In this document: in pieces, positions 27,600 to 40,870 of the stretch
How the letters are laid out: each line of letters opens with the position of its first letter
Numbering within the stretch: the stretch's first letter is position 1
Source of the DNA: Puffinus mauretanicus
Taxonomy: Eukaryota; Chordata; Aves; Procellariiformes; Procellariidae
NCBI GenBank assembly: GCA_023333565.1
Contig: JAJKFH010003927.1
Span: 496,001 to 560,000, forward strand
Length of the DNA stretch: 64,000 bases
Direction: 5' to 3'
Made by a program: the position numbers and the translations under genes
Notes under the pieces: model-generated
Database searches by the model: none
Told to the model about the DNA's origin: nothing
Seen by the model: the letters and a program-made list of their open reading frames with translations, nothing else

Positions 27600-28560
27600 A
27601 CCCTCTGACCGCAGCGGGCAGTCTGCCCGAGGAAGGAGCTCTGAGATAGGAACAGCAGAGCTCGTATCCTCTCCTCCTCGCTGCCTGAGAGCGAGCAGCC
27701 CTCAGGGAGCCGTGCTCTGCCCGCTGCAGGGGGAGCGCGCTGGGTTTTGGCTGTCCAAGCCTGCTGCCGGCTCGCAAAGAAGCCGGCTTCTGCACAAGCC
27801 CATCCCCATTAACGAATGCTTTCTGAAGGGCACAAAATATCTCCCAGACAGGAGCCTCACACCGGATCTGTTGTTCTGGTTCAGGGCTATGGAGGAGGCT
27901 TGATTTTTTTGTCTTTTCTTGTGTGGAGGCTGTTTGTTGCTAGGACTTCCCTTCAGTGCTGGCCCCATCGGCTGCAGCCAGCCGGGCGTCAGGGCTGTGG
28001 CATGCACAGGGAGGGCAGCAAGGCTGGCTCCCTCTCCCCCAGCAGCCTGCTTTCCCAGGGAAGGGCCCCCTCTGCCTGGAGCGGGGCACCTGCACCCCAC
28101 TGCCTTCCCTGGGACCCCCAGTGAGCTGGGGGACATGCTGCCGGCTGGCTCTGGGCTGCCCAGGAAGCCCCATCCCGTCGTCCTTCTGTGTCCACCCATG
28201 AGCCAAGTCAGCGGGAAGGGGCCGCAGGCGCACCGCTCCATCGCAGCCCCGTGCCGGCAGCCCCGGCGCAAACTTGCTGAAAGCAAGAGGCTATTTTGGT
28301 GGGGGGTGAGAGGAGGAGGGGAGCGTGGTGGGTTGATGCCTGCAGCACCACTCACGATTTCGTTGTGACTACTGATTTTGGCAGGAAGGTGCCAGCCTGC
28401 GGGTAAGGGGGGGCAGCGCCGGCGTGTTCAGCAGAGGGCACGAGGCGTTTGTGGGTTTTGGGCAGAGCTGCTAAGCTGGGTCCGGCCGCTGCGCCCATGC
28501 ACATGTGGCTCCGGCCAGGCGGTGTCATGCCTCCCCGTCGCCCAAAGTGCTGCCACACAA
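27600..28560. other. GC-rich intergenic block
   Basis: About 1 kb of elevated G+C with overlapping long frames on both strands (minus 27702-28355, plus 27919-28368). Their Pro/Gly/Arg-rich composition and strand overlap argue against coding. A CTCF-like motif lies at its end. Confidence 0.45.
28428..28440 (+). promoter_or_regulatory. CTCF-like motif, plus orientation
   Basis: TCAGCAGAGGGCA fits the CTCF core CCASYAGRKGGCR at 12 of 13 positions. Motif evidence only. Confidence 0.4.
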
Positions 28561-31059
28561 AGCTGACTGCAACAGATTAGGAAAGGTGAGGTGAAGGCTT
28601 GTGCAGGTGACCTTGAAAAGTTGGAGAGAAAGGTATTTGCATGTATACTTTAGTAAATATCTCTGAGGAGCCTAACGAAAGCTCTAATCTCGAACCAACT
28701 TCAAGCATGCAGTAATGACAAAGGGAAGCTCAAAACCATGAACAGGGTAATGCGCTGAACTAATACATATTCACCGCCGCTCACGTGGAGGTTGCATGAA
28801 TCAGATCCACTTCATTTTTCATAGCCTGATCCAAGACAGGTCATGCATAATCTTTTTCTTTTCGCTCAAGTCTGTGCTGGAGACCGGTGGTTACAAGTTC
28901 TGTTTACCAGGCTGTGCTGCTGAAATCGTTTAGCTGATGACTTTGGTGTGGTGTGTTAGAAAGGATTAGTTTCTTTGTGGGCATGTGCACATGTACATAT
29001 AAAATGGAAGTTTTTCTGGTTGAAACCTTCTGGGGGAAATCTATGCTAGGATATAGTTAGCAGAAAACCCCAAAGGAATATTTTTCAGACTTTGTTTTTT
29101 TTCCTTTTTGCTAAACCTTTTTTTTTTCTTAGATGAAAGGAAAAGGGAAGAAAGACAAGGTGAGAAAATAAGATTAAAAAAAGAGACAACAAAACTTTGC
29201 CAGGATTTGTAGAGAGGAAAGCATGCAAACCCAAGACTGCAGAGTCACATAAAAATGAGGCTGGAAGAGAAATAATTACGTCGCACGGTCCCACAAAGCA
29301 GGACAAGCTGGACATAAACCTGCTGTATTGCAGGTCTGAAATGGCCCAAATCTGTGGTGAAAACTCCCCCCACTCCCCCAAGCCCCCCCTTCCCACAGTA
29401 GCTTGCTTTTTCCGTTCACCTTTCTCAGGCCCTTTAGTTACAAGGTGGCAGAGACCTATGGAGCACAGGTGGAGAATCACAGAAATCTTGCAGTGCATGC
29501 AGAGAAAAGAAAGAAAAGAAAACACAGAAAGAGGCTGATGATGTATGAAGCCAATAACTAAAGCTTTTCACACAAGCTTCTTCCTTAATTACTGTATTTA
29601 GCGCCACTGGCGTAATCAAGAATGTAGCGCTGTGACTCTGTTCAGTCAGTCGTGATAGGCCCAGCACGGTATAACCTCATCCCCACTCCTCACCAAGTTC
29701 CCTGAAGCGTTTGCAACAGCATCCTTCATTCTCCAACCCCACAGCCCAGAAAATAAGTCAAGGGTGGATACTGAACTATATCAGTATGCTCTATATGCTG
29801 AAATGACTAATGTTAATATGCCCACATTATAGCAAATACCTACAAGCCACACAAATCCCCGAAGCTAAATCCGACCTGGCAACCTTAACTCTGGCTATAT
29901 TTCCATATTGCAATTCCTTGGGAAGCAGATTTAGCTTAAATGGTGCCCTCCTGCCCTCCTCTCTGCTGCTTTATGTACAGCTCCCTCCACCCAGCTGTGA
30001 CCATCTCCGTGTTTGACTAGCTCTGCTCCAAGCTAACTTTGCAAAATGACCTGGTTTAAAAATGTTTAAAAAAATCTATATTTTGGGGTTGCTTTTTGCC
30101 AGCTAAGACAATTTAGAGCGCTTGTTTCAAGCGTGCTCACCAAAAGCGTTGGGCTGGCACCCCAGAGGGCTGCGGGAGTTCCCTTTGGGAGCAGGAGTGG
30201 TGGTGAGCTGCTGGGGCAGAGGACACGAACCGCACGGGACGGATGTACCAGCAAGGGATCAGAGTGTAAATTCCTATTCATCTGTCACTTAGTAAAGTTA
30301 AACCTCTACACATCAGAGATGTGACTGTCCTCTACATGGAGGCCTTTTCCACCACTTTGACAACATAAAATGTCCTCGAGGGGACAAGTGACATTCCTGT
30401 TCCCTTTCAATTGAATGCCTTGGTTGCAGAGGGATCTAGTTCTGCACAAACAAGGATCAGATAGTAGTTCTTGTTATAACATGAAGTACTCGGGCTGTGG
30501 GATAACGCCAAGTTCATGTTGTTTGGGAAACCCCATTATTATTACACTCCTTTTTAATTTCCTGACTTCCTGGTGGCTGGTCTTCCAACCTGAACTTCGC
30601 ATTCTTTTCTCTCTTTCCCATCACTTATAACTAATGAAAGGGGGAGGGTGTAAATGTTAAAGAAAATTTCAATAGAGCATCAAAATTCCTTACCAATGGT
30701 TGTTATTTTCCAGTTTCCACACAAATTTAACAGTCTCACTCTCAAATATCATTGCAGACGCACCGCATTCATGCCAAAGCTTAAGGGATTTGTTCAGAAT
30801 GAAAATGAGGTGGAAAAAATGTATCTGTGCAGCTAATGCCTCCATTCTGCCCCCTCCAAAGTCCATAGGCAGCTACCAGCCCATGCCAGTTGAAGCTGGA
30901 CTGCACTCCCGAGAGAGGAGTGAGTGTGAGGTGATAAACACCAGGGAGAACAGGACTGGGCAGGGCCATCAAAAATGGGATCACAGGAATTAGCTGAATA
31001 AGTAAGAAATAAATGTCCTATTTCTACAGTCCTGTTCCTCATCACTGTTCTGCAGAAAG
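28561..31059. other. Intergenic, nothing recognised
   Basis: Mixed-composition unique DNA. No supported feature. Confidence 0.55.
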
Positions 31060-31305
31060 AGGAAGTAAATAAATTAAGCAGAAGAACCTTTAGGAGGAAT
31101 ATGACGGGAAACGAAATCCTGACAGCAAGGTCTGTTAGGCTCCGAAATGGTCCCTCAAGGGAAGCAGCGGACGCTTGAGTCATTTGAACAATAGACTGGA
31201 CCAAGCGCTGGAAAATACACAGGAGGGAATAAATCTGCATTAGCAGAGGGACGTCTCGGATGACCTAATAGGTTGTTTCCATCCATAAATCTGGGATGCT
31301 GTGAC
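31060..31305 (+). mobile_element. Old CR1 3' end fragment
   Basis: Diverged but recognisable: AGACTGGACCAAGCGCTGGA, GGGAATAAATCTGCATTAGC and the terminal GATGACCTAATAGGTTGTTT/CCATCCATAAATCT, the 3' signature of older CR1 subfamilies. No intact frame. Confidence 0.85.
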
Positions 31306-34300
31306 AAGACCTTAGCCAGAAGAGGGCTGCGGCAACATCACAGATACACCCATATTATGTACGTTGGAGGTTGGAGTGACCACAGTGACCTACATATTAC
31401 GTGAAAGACAACTCATATTTTTGGAACATTTTAGTACATAAACTGCTTTCCATCACCCATAGATTCTGGATCTGACCTGTGTGTGCACCTCACCACCCAG
31501 TCCACATCCTATTTACAGGGTGAGGGAAGAGAGCTGGGACATCTGTGCTTCTTAGTTGTTCTTCATAGTTAAAATACTTGGTCTAGACCCAGCTCACTGG
31601 CTTCTGGGGCCTTCCAGCTTCTCTGTTTTTTTCTTCCAGTGTTTGACTTTTGGGGGACTCCATCTGGGAATTTTTGTGGGAAGAAAGTTCCCACAAGTCT
31701 ATTGATCTTAATCCAGGAACAACAAAATGTAGGCCTTTCTCTCTGCACCACAAAGAAAAAAATCATAGTACAGAAGTAAATAAACAAACAACGAAGATTA
31801 AAAGATTTAAAAAACAGTGATCATCTTGGTTTATAATAATGCACACAATCCACCTGCTATATTTTAATACCATTAGAACCAACATCATCCCTTCAAGGAC
31901 TTTAATTCTTGAAGAAACCATCCCTTTCTCCTCCCATGAGTATAATACTAACATGAGGAAGCAGGGACCTGTTCCCCAACACATGGGAGAGTTAGCATTA
32001 GACATTCCCTTCTTATCCCCTTAAAAATAAAGCGCTCTTTCATACCCATGCACATACGTGCCTGCACACCACTTCTGATGGCTCAGCCGAAAGTCAATCC
32101 TCTAACAAAAACGAGGGTTCAAACCCACCGATAGCTTCTTTGAGCTCCCACCCCTGCTCTCCTTCGTCTCTCCAAGAAAAAGGGATGGAGTGCCTCGCTT
32201 CAGGCCTTTCTTTGCTCTGCATCACCAAAACTCAGCACCCCTCCTACCCTCCATCCATCCGAAAGCATCAGGAACCACTGGGTGCCGACTGCTGCCCATC
32301 ACGCTCCAGCAAAGGGCTGCCCATCACGCTCCTGCCCACGGTTCCCCCTCCCGTCACTCAGCCTCAGCAGTGGAGTCCACCAGGAAAAGTTTCCCTCCCT
32401 GTTAGTGAGTCCTGAAAAGCCTTATTAGCCCCTCATTACTAGGCAGGACTGACAATAGGTAATAATTGACGAGCCATTTAGGCAAAGAAAGAGCTCCTGA
32501 GAGTGTCATTATTAATTCTGGGAATATAATTTTGTGAGGTACCGAGAAATCGCACTGATTCAGGCTCTGAATGCAACACAGGGAGTTCAAAGCACACCGC
32601 GTACGTGTGTATTCACGCACACAGGCGCAGGTACGCATGTGCATTCCCTTTCCTGATGCCTATCAGCCAGGGAAAGGAGGTGAGCTAGTCTGTACTGCTC
32701 CAGTTTGACCGGGCACGTCTACAGCCATAATCACATCTGATCCCTTGTCTTGCCCCGCCAGACACCAGCGCTGATGCGCAAACTGCAGTGGCAGCTCTTC
32801 TTTCCCCCTGCCGCTGCCACCTCCTGCCACCAGGACACAAACACCAGTTTGCCCGGGCATCTCAAAACTCAGCCCTTCCCGTTGGGCCTGAGAAAATAGC
32901 TAAGATTTCTGAAAGTGTTTGAAAAATGGAGGTGGACATTTAGCAAGGTCTGAAGCCCTTTGGAATTGCACCCCTCACCTGCCTGCGTTAACCTGCTCCA
33001 AAAATCCCAGCAGACACCTGTCTGCAATTTTAAGAGCTCCAGTCCTTTCAAAAGGTGGTCCCTTCTGGATCAGCCGCCAGCTTGGCCCCAGGGGCGAGAT
33101 GCAGGAAGACAAGGACAGGGAGCTCTCCCTGCCTCCTCCTCCAGCACAGCCCCTGGCAGGAGGAGACGGCTCGCCTCTGCAAAGAGAGGCAAGGCTTCTC
33201 TTTAACGCTCCAGCCAAGTCTTGTTTCGATGATGCAACCGGGTTTGAGCAGGCAGGGGAGTGACTAGGACGGTCTCGACACGCAAGGTCTTCTGCAGAGT
33301 GCAATTAGGAGCTGCTGTGATTTCCTCATCAACTTTGGTAACGGCTCGCATGACAGGGGAAAAAACGGGTAACGCTGGAAGCTTTTATTCTTTTATTGAG
33401 ATTTTATTCCTCCAACAAGCAATAAGCTTCTGAAAGTATGATCTCAGAGATCACAAACTCAGGTGAAAGCCAGTTCAGTTCACAGGCAAGGCTTAGCCGT
33501 GGTGTTAAATGCCGTGTGTTGGCACATCAGCCTCTGCGGTAAGCTCCAAAGCGGCCTGTGTCCCGGCCACATGTACTGGAGGCCAGGAAAAAGCCAAATA
33601 CCAACACCCAGCAAGGAAAAAAATCCCCAGCCTGCTCGCGTGGCTGCGGCACGCAGAGCAGGCGTCCACAGCACCTCAAATTCACCAGCCAGCAAAGCCA
33701 GCGGGAGAGGTGCTGCGGGGGTGCCTGGCTCTTGCTCGCTCTGCCGCACGCAGAATCGATGTTTAAGGGCACATCCTGCCCTGAGGGACTGGTTAATCCT
33801 GCTCGCTCGAGGGATGAATGCAGCCAGTGACTTGATTGCATTTACAGTGTTAAGCCAGTTATTGAATCCAATTAGTGACTGTCGGCTGCTTGTGGGGTCC
33901 TGAGCCCAGAGAAGTGGATCAACCCTGAGACCAGGAGGGCGTCTACGGGCTTGCAAAGCAGAACCTGTGCTGAAGAACGACCAGGCATTGCTGCACCCCA
34001 CAACCCCTGTGTCCGCTACCCGGCAGTGGGCTGGAGCTGGGAGAAAGAGGATTTCACAGCCTGTGACTAACCCCAAAACGTGCCGAGGAGGGTCTCTGCA
34101 CAGCAAAATTATTCACTTCCTTTTGAGGACGAACAGTAAGGCTATGGCAAAAGCCTCATAGCCCCAGGCAATTTCCCCTCGCTCCCAAGGTCCAGCAGCA
34201 CATACAACCTCGTAGCCCGGTTGCACCAACACCTCCATCCCAGGACCCACGGTTCCTCCTCCCGCTGCCTGGACCGTCCCAGCATCTCCCACCACTTGTG

Positions 34301-36224
34301 CCATTCATGACAGGTAGCTGCTGGTACAAGAGACACTGGCATTAAATGCACCAAAGCTGTCCAGGGAGCTGCTTCCACCATCAAGGGGCATGAGAGGGAG
34401 ACCGGGACTCCCGTTCTCCCCTGCAGCTCTGACGTTCGTCTTCCCAGGCTGAAACGCAGCTTCTCCTCCCTTCCTTCCAGCTAGCCCACCTCCCACCGCG
34501 CATCGGACTCCTGCTAAACAGGACCTCCTTCCAAGCAGCCGTCAGTGTGCAGAAGTGGGCTGAGTGGCCTGAAGTCACCTTGTCCCATCAGATGTCCTGT
34601 TCCTCTCCGCTTCTCGCTGCTCTCATGGGAACACAACACACTGGGCCACATCGTTTGGATGCCTGCGACTCATTGGGTCTGTTGTTTGGTGATTTACAAT
34701 AGAGATCTGAGTAATTAAGAATTAAAGCTACATTTCTGTGTCAAAGCCATTATGAAGACATTGCTGTAGCCTTTAAAAACCATCTTATCTCAATTAATCC
34801 ACAGAGAAGCCTTTCCTCCCTCCAGGACAAAGATCCACCCTTTCACTCCCATATTTAATTGAATTCGAAGTGTCCAGATCTCCTTCTGCAGAGACTTATT
34901 AACCCCCTCTAGCCCAAAATTAAGACCAGTACCTCAGTTTTTCTCAGACATATCAATAAAGGGAAAGCAGCGTGGGTCATATAAATAACTGCCCGATCTG
35001 TCCAGCTTTGCAGTTAATTTGGTGGCTCTGTGTCCTTGTTCCTGTTGTGCTCACTTTCCATGAACAGAAAGCAAAAATGTTCATGGAAAATGGATTTCAA
35101 AGGCATGTGCATAAGTGTTCCTGGAAATCTAATTTTACGTTTTCAGTAAAAGCATCTGCTACCATACAAGGGTTGAGCAGGAAAAAACTATAAGACACTT
35201 AGCTGACCGCTGCACAACTACCTTCACTTGGTCCAAAGAACAGAAAGTGTGAATACATCCCAGCAAGTATAAGAGTAATATTGTTACGTAAGCAGGACAA
35301 AGCAGCTAAAATCAAATTATTTGCTACTTCTTTTTTCTTTCATGTGGCATGAACAGAGGGGTTTAAAGCTCAGTTTTTGCAAGATGTTGCTTGCAGGAGG
35401 AGATCTGTTTGGAAATGCAGCAGGTGGCTGGGGATAATGGGTGTGAGAGGCCCTAAATACCCATCTGCCTATTGAGCGTGTAGACGAGCTCACCAAATGA
35501 TAATGAAGTTACCTTCCCAGGAAATGGGAAAGAAATGATCAAGAATAGGCAAAAAAGCACTTAGCTAGAATTTCCCTTCCAGCTTTTGACTAAGATATTT
35601 TTGTTGTCACAGAATAAACCAAAGACTGGTAAAAAAACTGTTGCCCAGGGTAGCGGAAAGGGACGTAAGACAGAGGAGAACTAAAAAAGCACCCCAGCAT
35701 GATACAGGAAAAGCTCCGTTAAGAATAATGAATCTAAATTCACAGCCCCAGTGGCTGAAGAAACAAAGGATGAGTTTATCTGGCTCTGGAGGTCAGAGCC
35801 TTAATGTGCTGTTAATAGCATTTATATCATAAAGCAGCGTCGCTGCATTAGTTTTGATTTAGCAATGCCAGTTTACATCAGCTGAGGAAGCAATCCATAA
35901 ATTCAACTCTGCATCTCTGTAAATACAGTGAGGGGAAGAAAGGCTCGGTCATCTCTGGAGGACGTAACGAGGGGCCCGCTGGGCTGACCTGGGCACTCCC
36001 CGGTGCCCACCCTGCTGTCACTCCTTTGTCACCTGCCTGTGAGGTGCAAAAGGGACAGCACGTGGTCTGCGTGGCTCAGCCGCTGGCTACGCAGACCCAT
36101 CCGTCCACTGGTGGTACTTCTGCTCGATTTCATGCCCCACTCCAGCCCCACTCCAGTGGCTGGCTGCACAGGGAATGAGCCTCAGAAACTCTCCAAAACT
36201 GAAGTGTCGGTAGAAAAGATTTTA
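31306..36224. other. Intergenic, nothing firm
   Basis: An AT-rich, non-repetitive stretch at about 34660-34800 with TAATTAAG-type motifs could be conserved non-coding DNA. CpG is moderately raised near 33500-33800. No gene. Confidence 0.5.
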
Positions 36225-37500
36225 GGATAAAACAATAAAAGTAATATTAGCAGATTGCTGGGACCAGACAGTTTCACTCAAGAGCTCTGAGGGAACTCAG
36301 ACGTGAAACTGCTGACCTATTCAGTACAATGCCACAGCAGCTGTTGAAATGGCGAGGCACCACAGGAATGGAAGGTGGCAAATGTTACATTCATTTTTAA
36401 AAAGGGCTTTTAGAGGCCATCCAGAGACCTGTGGGCTGGAAAGCTGGGCAGGGCAAATTGACAGAAAGTATAACAAAGAGCAGAATAGCTAGACATGTGG
36501 TAGAACAGGAAAGAGCAAAGTTTGTAGAATGAGAGCTCGGGCATCGCAAATCCATTCGTGTCAAGACCTGGGCAACTCGGCATATTCGTAAAAAATCCAA
36601 CTGCAACCAAGTGGAGGTGATCTCAAAAAAATGAATGACAGGTTGATGAAATGACACATGAAACTCACCAGCAGCAAATACAAAGCAAGGAGCATGAGGA
36701 ACACCAACCCCAGCCATAGAAAGACCATCGGGGGCTCTAAATTAACATCAGTTAGGAAGGAAACCTCAGAGTCACCGAGTTTGTTGAAAACTCCAGCTCA
36801 CTGCTCAACAGTTGTCAACGAGGCAAAAAAGCGCTTTAGGAACACCTACAGAATGAAGAGAAGATGAAAAAGTGACCATTTCTAGGGTACCCCTGCCTCA
36901 AACACAGGGAATACATACATATATCGAGAAGGATGTAGAAGAACTGGTGAAGATACAGAAGAGATGGCACGGAAACGTGCCATGGTTTCCATAGGCGGGC
37001 AGGCAATCTACAGTAGCTTTTTCTGCTCGGTCACCTCAAGAGAGAAGGGATGTGAGAGAGGTCCTGACAGCTCATGAGCAGCGTGGAGGTGTGAACAGGA
37101 AAGCATTACTTGTCGTGTCTGCTATCACAAGAGAAAGGCAGCACAACCCAATCCATTGGGCTGGAGGTTTAATACAAAGAAAAGGAAGCACTTCTTTCAC
37201 ACGATGCAAAATTGAATTATGGCACCCGTTGTCACAGGATGCTGTGAAGGCCAGAATTATAAAAGAATTCCAAAAGGGGTTAGCCAAATTCTTGGAGGCT
37301 CGACCCATCTGCAGCTGTTAAACACAATGACCCAGATGCCAGTCAAAAATTCCCTTAACCGCAGTCTGCTCTCTACTGAGCTGGTAATACCACAGAGGGA
37401 TTGTGCTATGCTTGCCCCAACCTTACACCCTTTCCCTAAGAGTCTGCTTCTGAAATGAGCTACCCGATTAGCCGGACCTTTGGTCTAAGCCACTATCACT
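36225..37500 (+). mobile_element. Ancient CR1 element, about 1.3 kb including RT-ORF2 remnants
   Basis: Collinear with the ORF2 3' half and 3' UTR of old amniote CR1 elements. In order: AGCAGATTGCTGGGACCAGA, TTCATTTTTAAAAAGGGCTT, GGGGCTCTAAATTAACATCA, GGTTTAATACAAAGAAAAGG, TGTGAAGGCCAGAATTATAA, and the tail GACCTTTGGTCTAAGCC. Many stops and indels; long dead. Similar copies are common in turtles and crocodilians and persist in birds. Confidence 0.85.
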
Positions 37501-40299
37501 GCATAAGACATTACATATGACATAAGATGTATATTAAGAAATTGGAATTTATTGCAGGTGATGATCAAGTTTGTTCGCCTCACATGAATGTCTTGCCTTT
37601 GGCAGGCGCTAATATCTGATGCCTTGGGAGAAAGGCATTTCTGTCCTAAAAATCTATCTATCATGCCCCTGGCAGTCTGTACCAAAGACCAGCTCTTTCC
37701 TGATCTCCCACAGATGCTCTGCTAAATCCATAAACCATGACAGTGGATTACCTTTATCATTGATTTCACTGTCACCACTAAAAGTAGTTAGCAGCCATGA
37801 AATAAGCCAGCAACCGTATTTGAAGCAATGTCCTCCCGAGGCACATATTTCCTTTTATTAGTTCTTAAATTAATTCTCCTTCATTGCATGAAGCGTGCCT
37901 TATTCTCACTTTGCAGGATGAGTAAAACGGAAGTACTGATCACTTTCCATCTCGTGCACCATAATTTTGTACGCTCAACTGCTCTCCCTTCTGCCGCTTC
38001 TCCTTTCCAGCTGACGCAGGCCAAGATTACAGGACGATGCCTTTCACCGTGAGGAAGTGTTTTCCTCACTGAGGTGTGACTGCTGCTCTGGACACAGTGA
38101 GGGAGAAGGTCGTGGGTCTGGGGATGAGTTACATGTCTCCTGCCGGAGGGCAGGGGGAGGGGACAGGTGAGAATCCCTCGTACCGTGGCTGGACCGCACC
38201 GGCACCAGAGTGCTTGGCTTGGAGTCTGCGCTCGGCTTGCTCCGTGCAAAAACAGCCTGTGTTTTTTATTGCTACCAGGCTAGCATCTCCTGCCAGCTCT
38301 AAGCACTTCCTTTTCTGAAAAAAACACAAGGTTTGATCATTCACTTTTGGGGCTATGCTAAACTTGCCAGCATCTGTTCCATCTGAAAGGAGGGAAAAAA
38401 CACCAATCCCGGACTGGGAAAGAAAGGAAAAGGAACTAGGTACCAAGTCGTACTGTGAGAAACGAAGCCAAGAAAAACAGCATCTCGAGAGATATTAGAG
38501 ACAAAAACAAATGTGGTAAACAGGAGCAGAGACAGATTTCAGAGGAAAGGCAGGAAGACGGTGACTAAAGCACCAAGAGTGAAACAGTGTACACATGGAA
38601 ACTGAGTCCAGAGTCCCAGGGTTTCTTTGTTCTTGTTTTTCCTACCATTTCACAGAAATCACGATGCTGTCAAGATCCCTCTATAGCCAAGGGTCAGCGA
38701 TGTCAGTGAAAGTTGGTGGAGCTGCACTGATTTATATCCATTAAGAAGCAACTTTCTGAGATTTCCCAGAATTACTGGGGTTTAAAATAATGCCCTGAGA
38801 ACCCAGTTGAAAACAGCAGTTGGGATTATTCATAAACCAGGTCATACTAAAAGCTAGATCAAAAATAATTAAGAATACCTCCATTATTTTTTAACAGTTG
38901 CAAAATTCCCAACTTTGGATGGTCACAGTGAAAACACAACCCTAGAAAAACACGTGCATGACACTTATCTACCAGTTCGAGAGTCATGGCAAATGCATAC
39001 AGAGCTCTACAAATTCCAGCTCAGCAAACAACTCTTTCAGAAAGCAAAATAAGTAAATACTATCTCTGTTGCCCCCAAGCTTTTGTTTAACTTCATGGAT
39101 TTACCTTGCCACCACTCTCCTCTTCCTTCAAAATGTGATAGGTGGATTTGAAACTAAAAACTTCAGAATGAGGATCTAATTTTTTTCAAAAAACCCACCA
39201 TTGTTCATTGGGAAGAAAAAATCCCTTTTTTTTCCCTGAGTGTTTGCCAGGTTAAACTAGAGGTTGCAAATATTTAGGGGTTCCTTTGGAGGTGAAAGCC
39301 CTCCTCACCCTCATGCTAACTGCACGCGCAGAACACAAAGCCTTCTGTCGCGAGCGTCCCGCGTGCATGCTGTGCAGAGGACAGCCCAGGGCTATGCATG
39401 TCTCTCAAAGGCGCAAGGGAAACACAGAGCGAATGAAGTCAAACTGGGGAAGAGACCGAGGATCTGGTTCCACAGTCTAAGCAGCACCGTCAGGCCGGTC
39501 CCTCCTTCTGCGCTCCCCCAGGCCCAGCCCCCCCACAGGCCCCTTCCCCTTCCAGCCTCCTGCCACCCACTCTCTTCCCCTCCTTTTGGCCATTCCCTCC
39601 CTAGCCCACGCTCAGTAAATAACATCTCCACCAGCTTCGGTGCCATTGTCGCAGTTCGCAGGCAGCCGCGTTGGGTGCTCTCACAACTGCTCTTGCTAGA
39701 GCTGAGGTGCATCCCCACCTGCAGCGAGGGCAGCGCCGCGGCGCGTGGTCGCAGCAGGAGCCTCCGCTCGTTTAAAGCCAGCCAGGGCGTCTCCGCAGCG
39801 CAGGGCAGCCAGCGCTGTACACACATTCCCAGCCTAAGCCTGTACCTCTCCAGTGTTTTCTTAATTCTCAAATTACATCTGAAAGGAGAAGCGCCATCAC
39901 CCCTGGAGTCTCTCCCTCCCTCTCTCTGCCCCTTTGCTCCATTTCCGCCACTGCCTTAGTCTGGCTGGGGCCTCTTTCAGACCAAGGTGACACGGACGGA
40001 GTGCTGCTCATCTGGGAACGACTAAACCACGCTTGACCAACTTCGCTCCAAAGACCTCTCTTACTGTCAGATTTTATAACCCGATTACTACAGACTTGGG
40101 TTAGATTCAGACAGATTGCCTACCAGCGAAAGGCTCAATATCCCATTATCAGATTTGTGAGCCCGCCATTCCTCTTCGTTTACTATGTAATGGAAAGTGT
40201 CAGTAACGTCCTATGGACTTAGGCTTTAAAATGAGTCTTAACTATGCAAGTCGTATATATATATCAGGTGAAAATACTCCACAGAATCATATGGAGGAC
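37501..40299. other. Intergenic, downstream of SIK1
   Basis: A C-rich stretch at about 39490-39960 gives a spurious 231-codon plus-strand frame. A short ancient-repeat fragment lies at 38701. Otherwise nothing. Confidence 0.55.
38701..38742. mobile_element. Short ancient repeat fragment (GGAGCTACACTGATTTACA type)
   Basis: TGTCAGTGAAAGTTGGTGGA then GCTGCACTGATTTATATCC resembles the same hairpin-repeat class. Possible, not certain. A similar tail (AGTTTACATCAGCTGAGGA) occurs near 35869. Confidence 0.35.
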
Positions 40300-40317
40300 A
40301 ACAATTTTAAAACATTT

Positions 40318-40323
40318 TTTATT
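40318..40323 (-). terminator. Probable SIK1 polyadenylation signal AATAAA
   Basis: Plus strand TTTATT, in a strongly AT-rich context. Other minus-strand AATAAA copies at 42412-42417 and 42795-42800 could give short UTR forms. Confidence 0.5.
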
Positions 40324-40825
40324 TAAATATTAAATAAAACACATCGACTAATCATTTTGGTGTACACGCCTCATTTTAACATAAGAAATAAAATGATTGT
40401 TCAGTCATGATAAAAAATAAACTATACATCTCAATTAAACCAATCACGTAGTGTCTTTAAATACCCTATTGCATTGCAGTCTGCAGAACAGCATTGTCAG
40501 GATATCTACAAAAAAACCCAAACTTTTAAAATGACCTCTTTCTGCTCCAGCAATAATTCCAAAGAGGTTCTACAGCAATTGGAAAAAAAAAACAAACCCA
40601 CTATGAAAGTAAAGTGCTTGTCATTGCTCAGGACAGGAAACAAGAGAATCTGTGGCCTTTTGATCCATGGCATTAAACAAAACAAATATTGAAGAGGAAA
40701 TTCTGCGTTTTCAGTATGTGTGCTACTCCTTACAAAACTGAAGGCAAAGTTGCTGCTTTGTGACGAGCTGGCTTCTTCTTGCCCTCCTCTCCGGTCATCT
40801 CCACGCAATCTGGTTTTTGGGTTGT

Positions 40826-40870
40826 TTTTTTTTGGTTTTCTTTTTTGTTTTTTGTTTTTTGTTTTTTTTA
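40826..40870 (+). repeat. T-rich (TTTTTTG)n tract in the SIK1 3' UTR
   Basis: Repeated TTTTTTG units; on the mRNA strand this is an A-rich CAAAAAA repeat. Confidence 0.85.

Noticed and set aside
27702..28355. 217-codon minus-strand frame
   Set aside because: GC-driven, overlaps an equally long plus-strand frame; no domain.
31315..31330. CCAGAAGAGGGCTG as another CTCF site
   Set aside because: Two mismatches at informative positions; weaker than the two reported.
39264..39959. 231-codon plus-strand frame
   Set aside because: Low-complexity Ser/Pro/Leu product in a C-rich stretch, with no recognisable family and no splice context.
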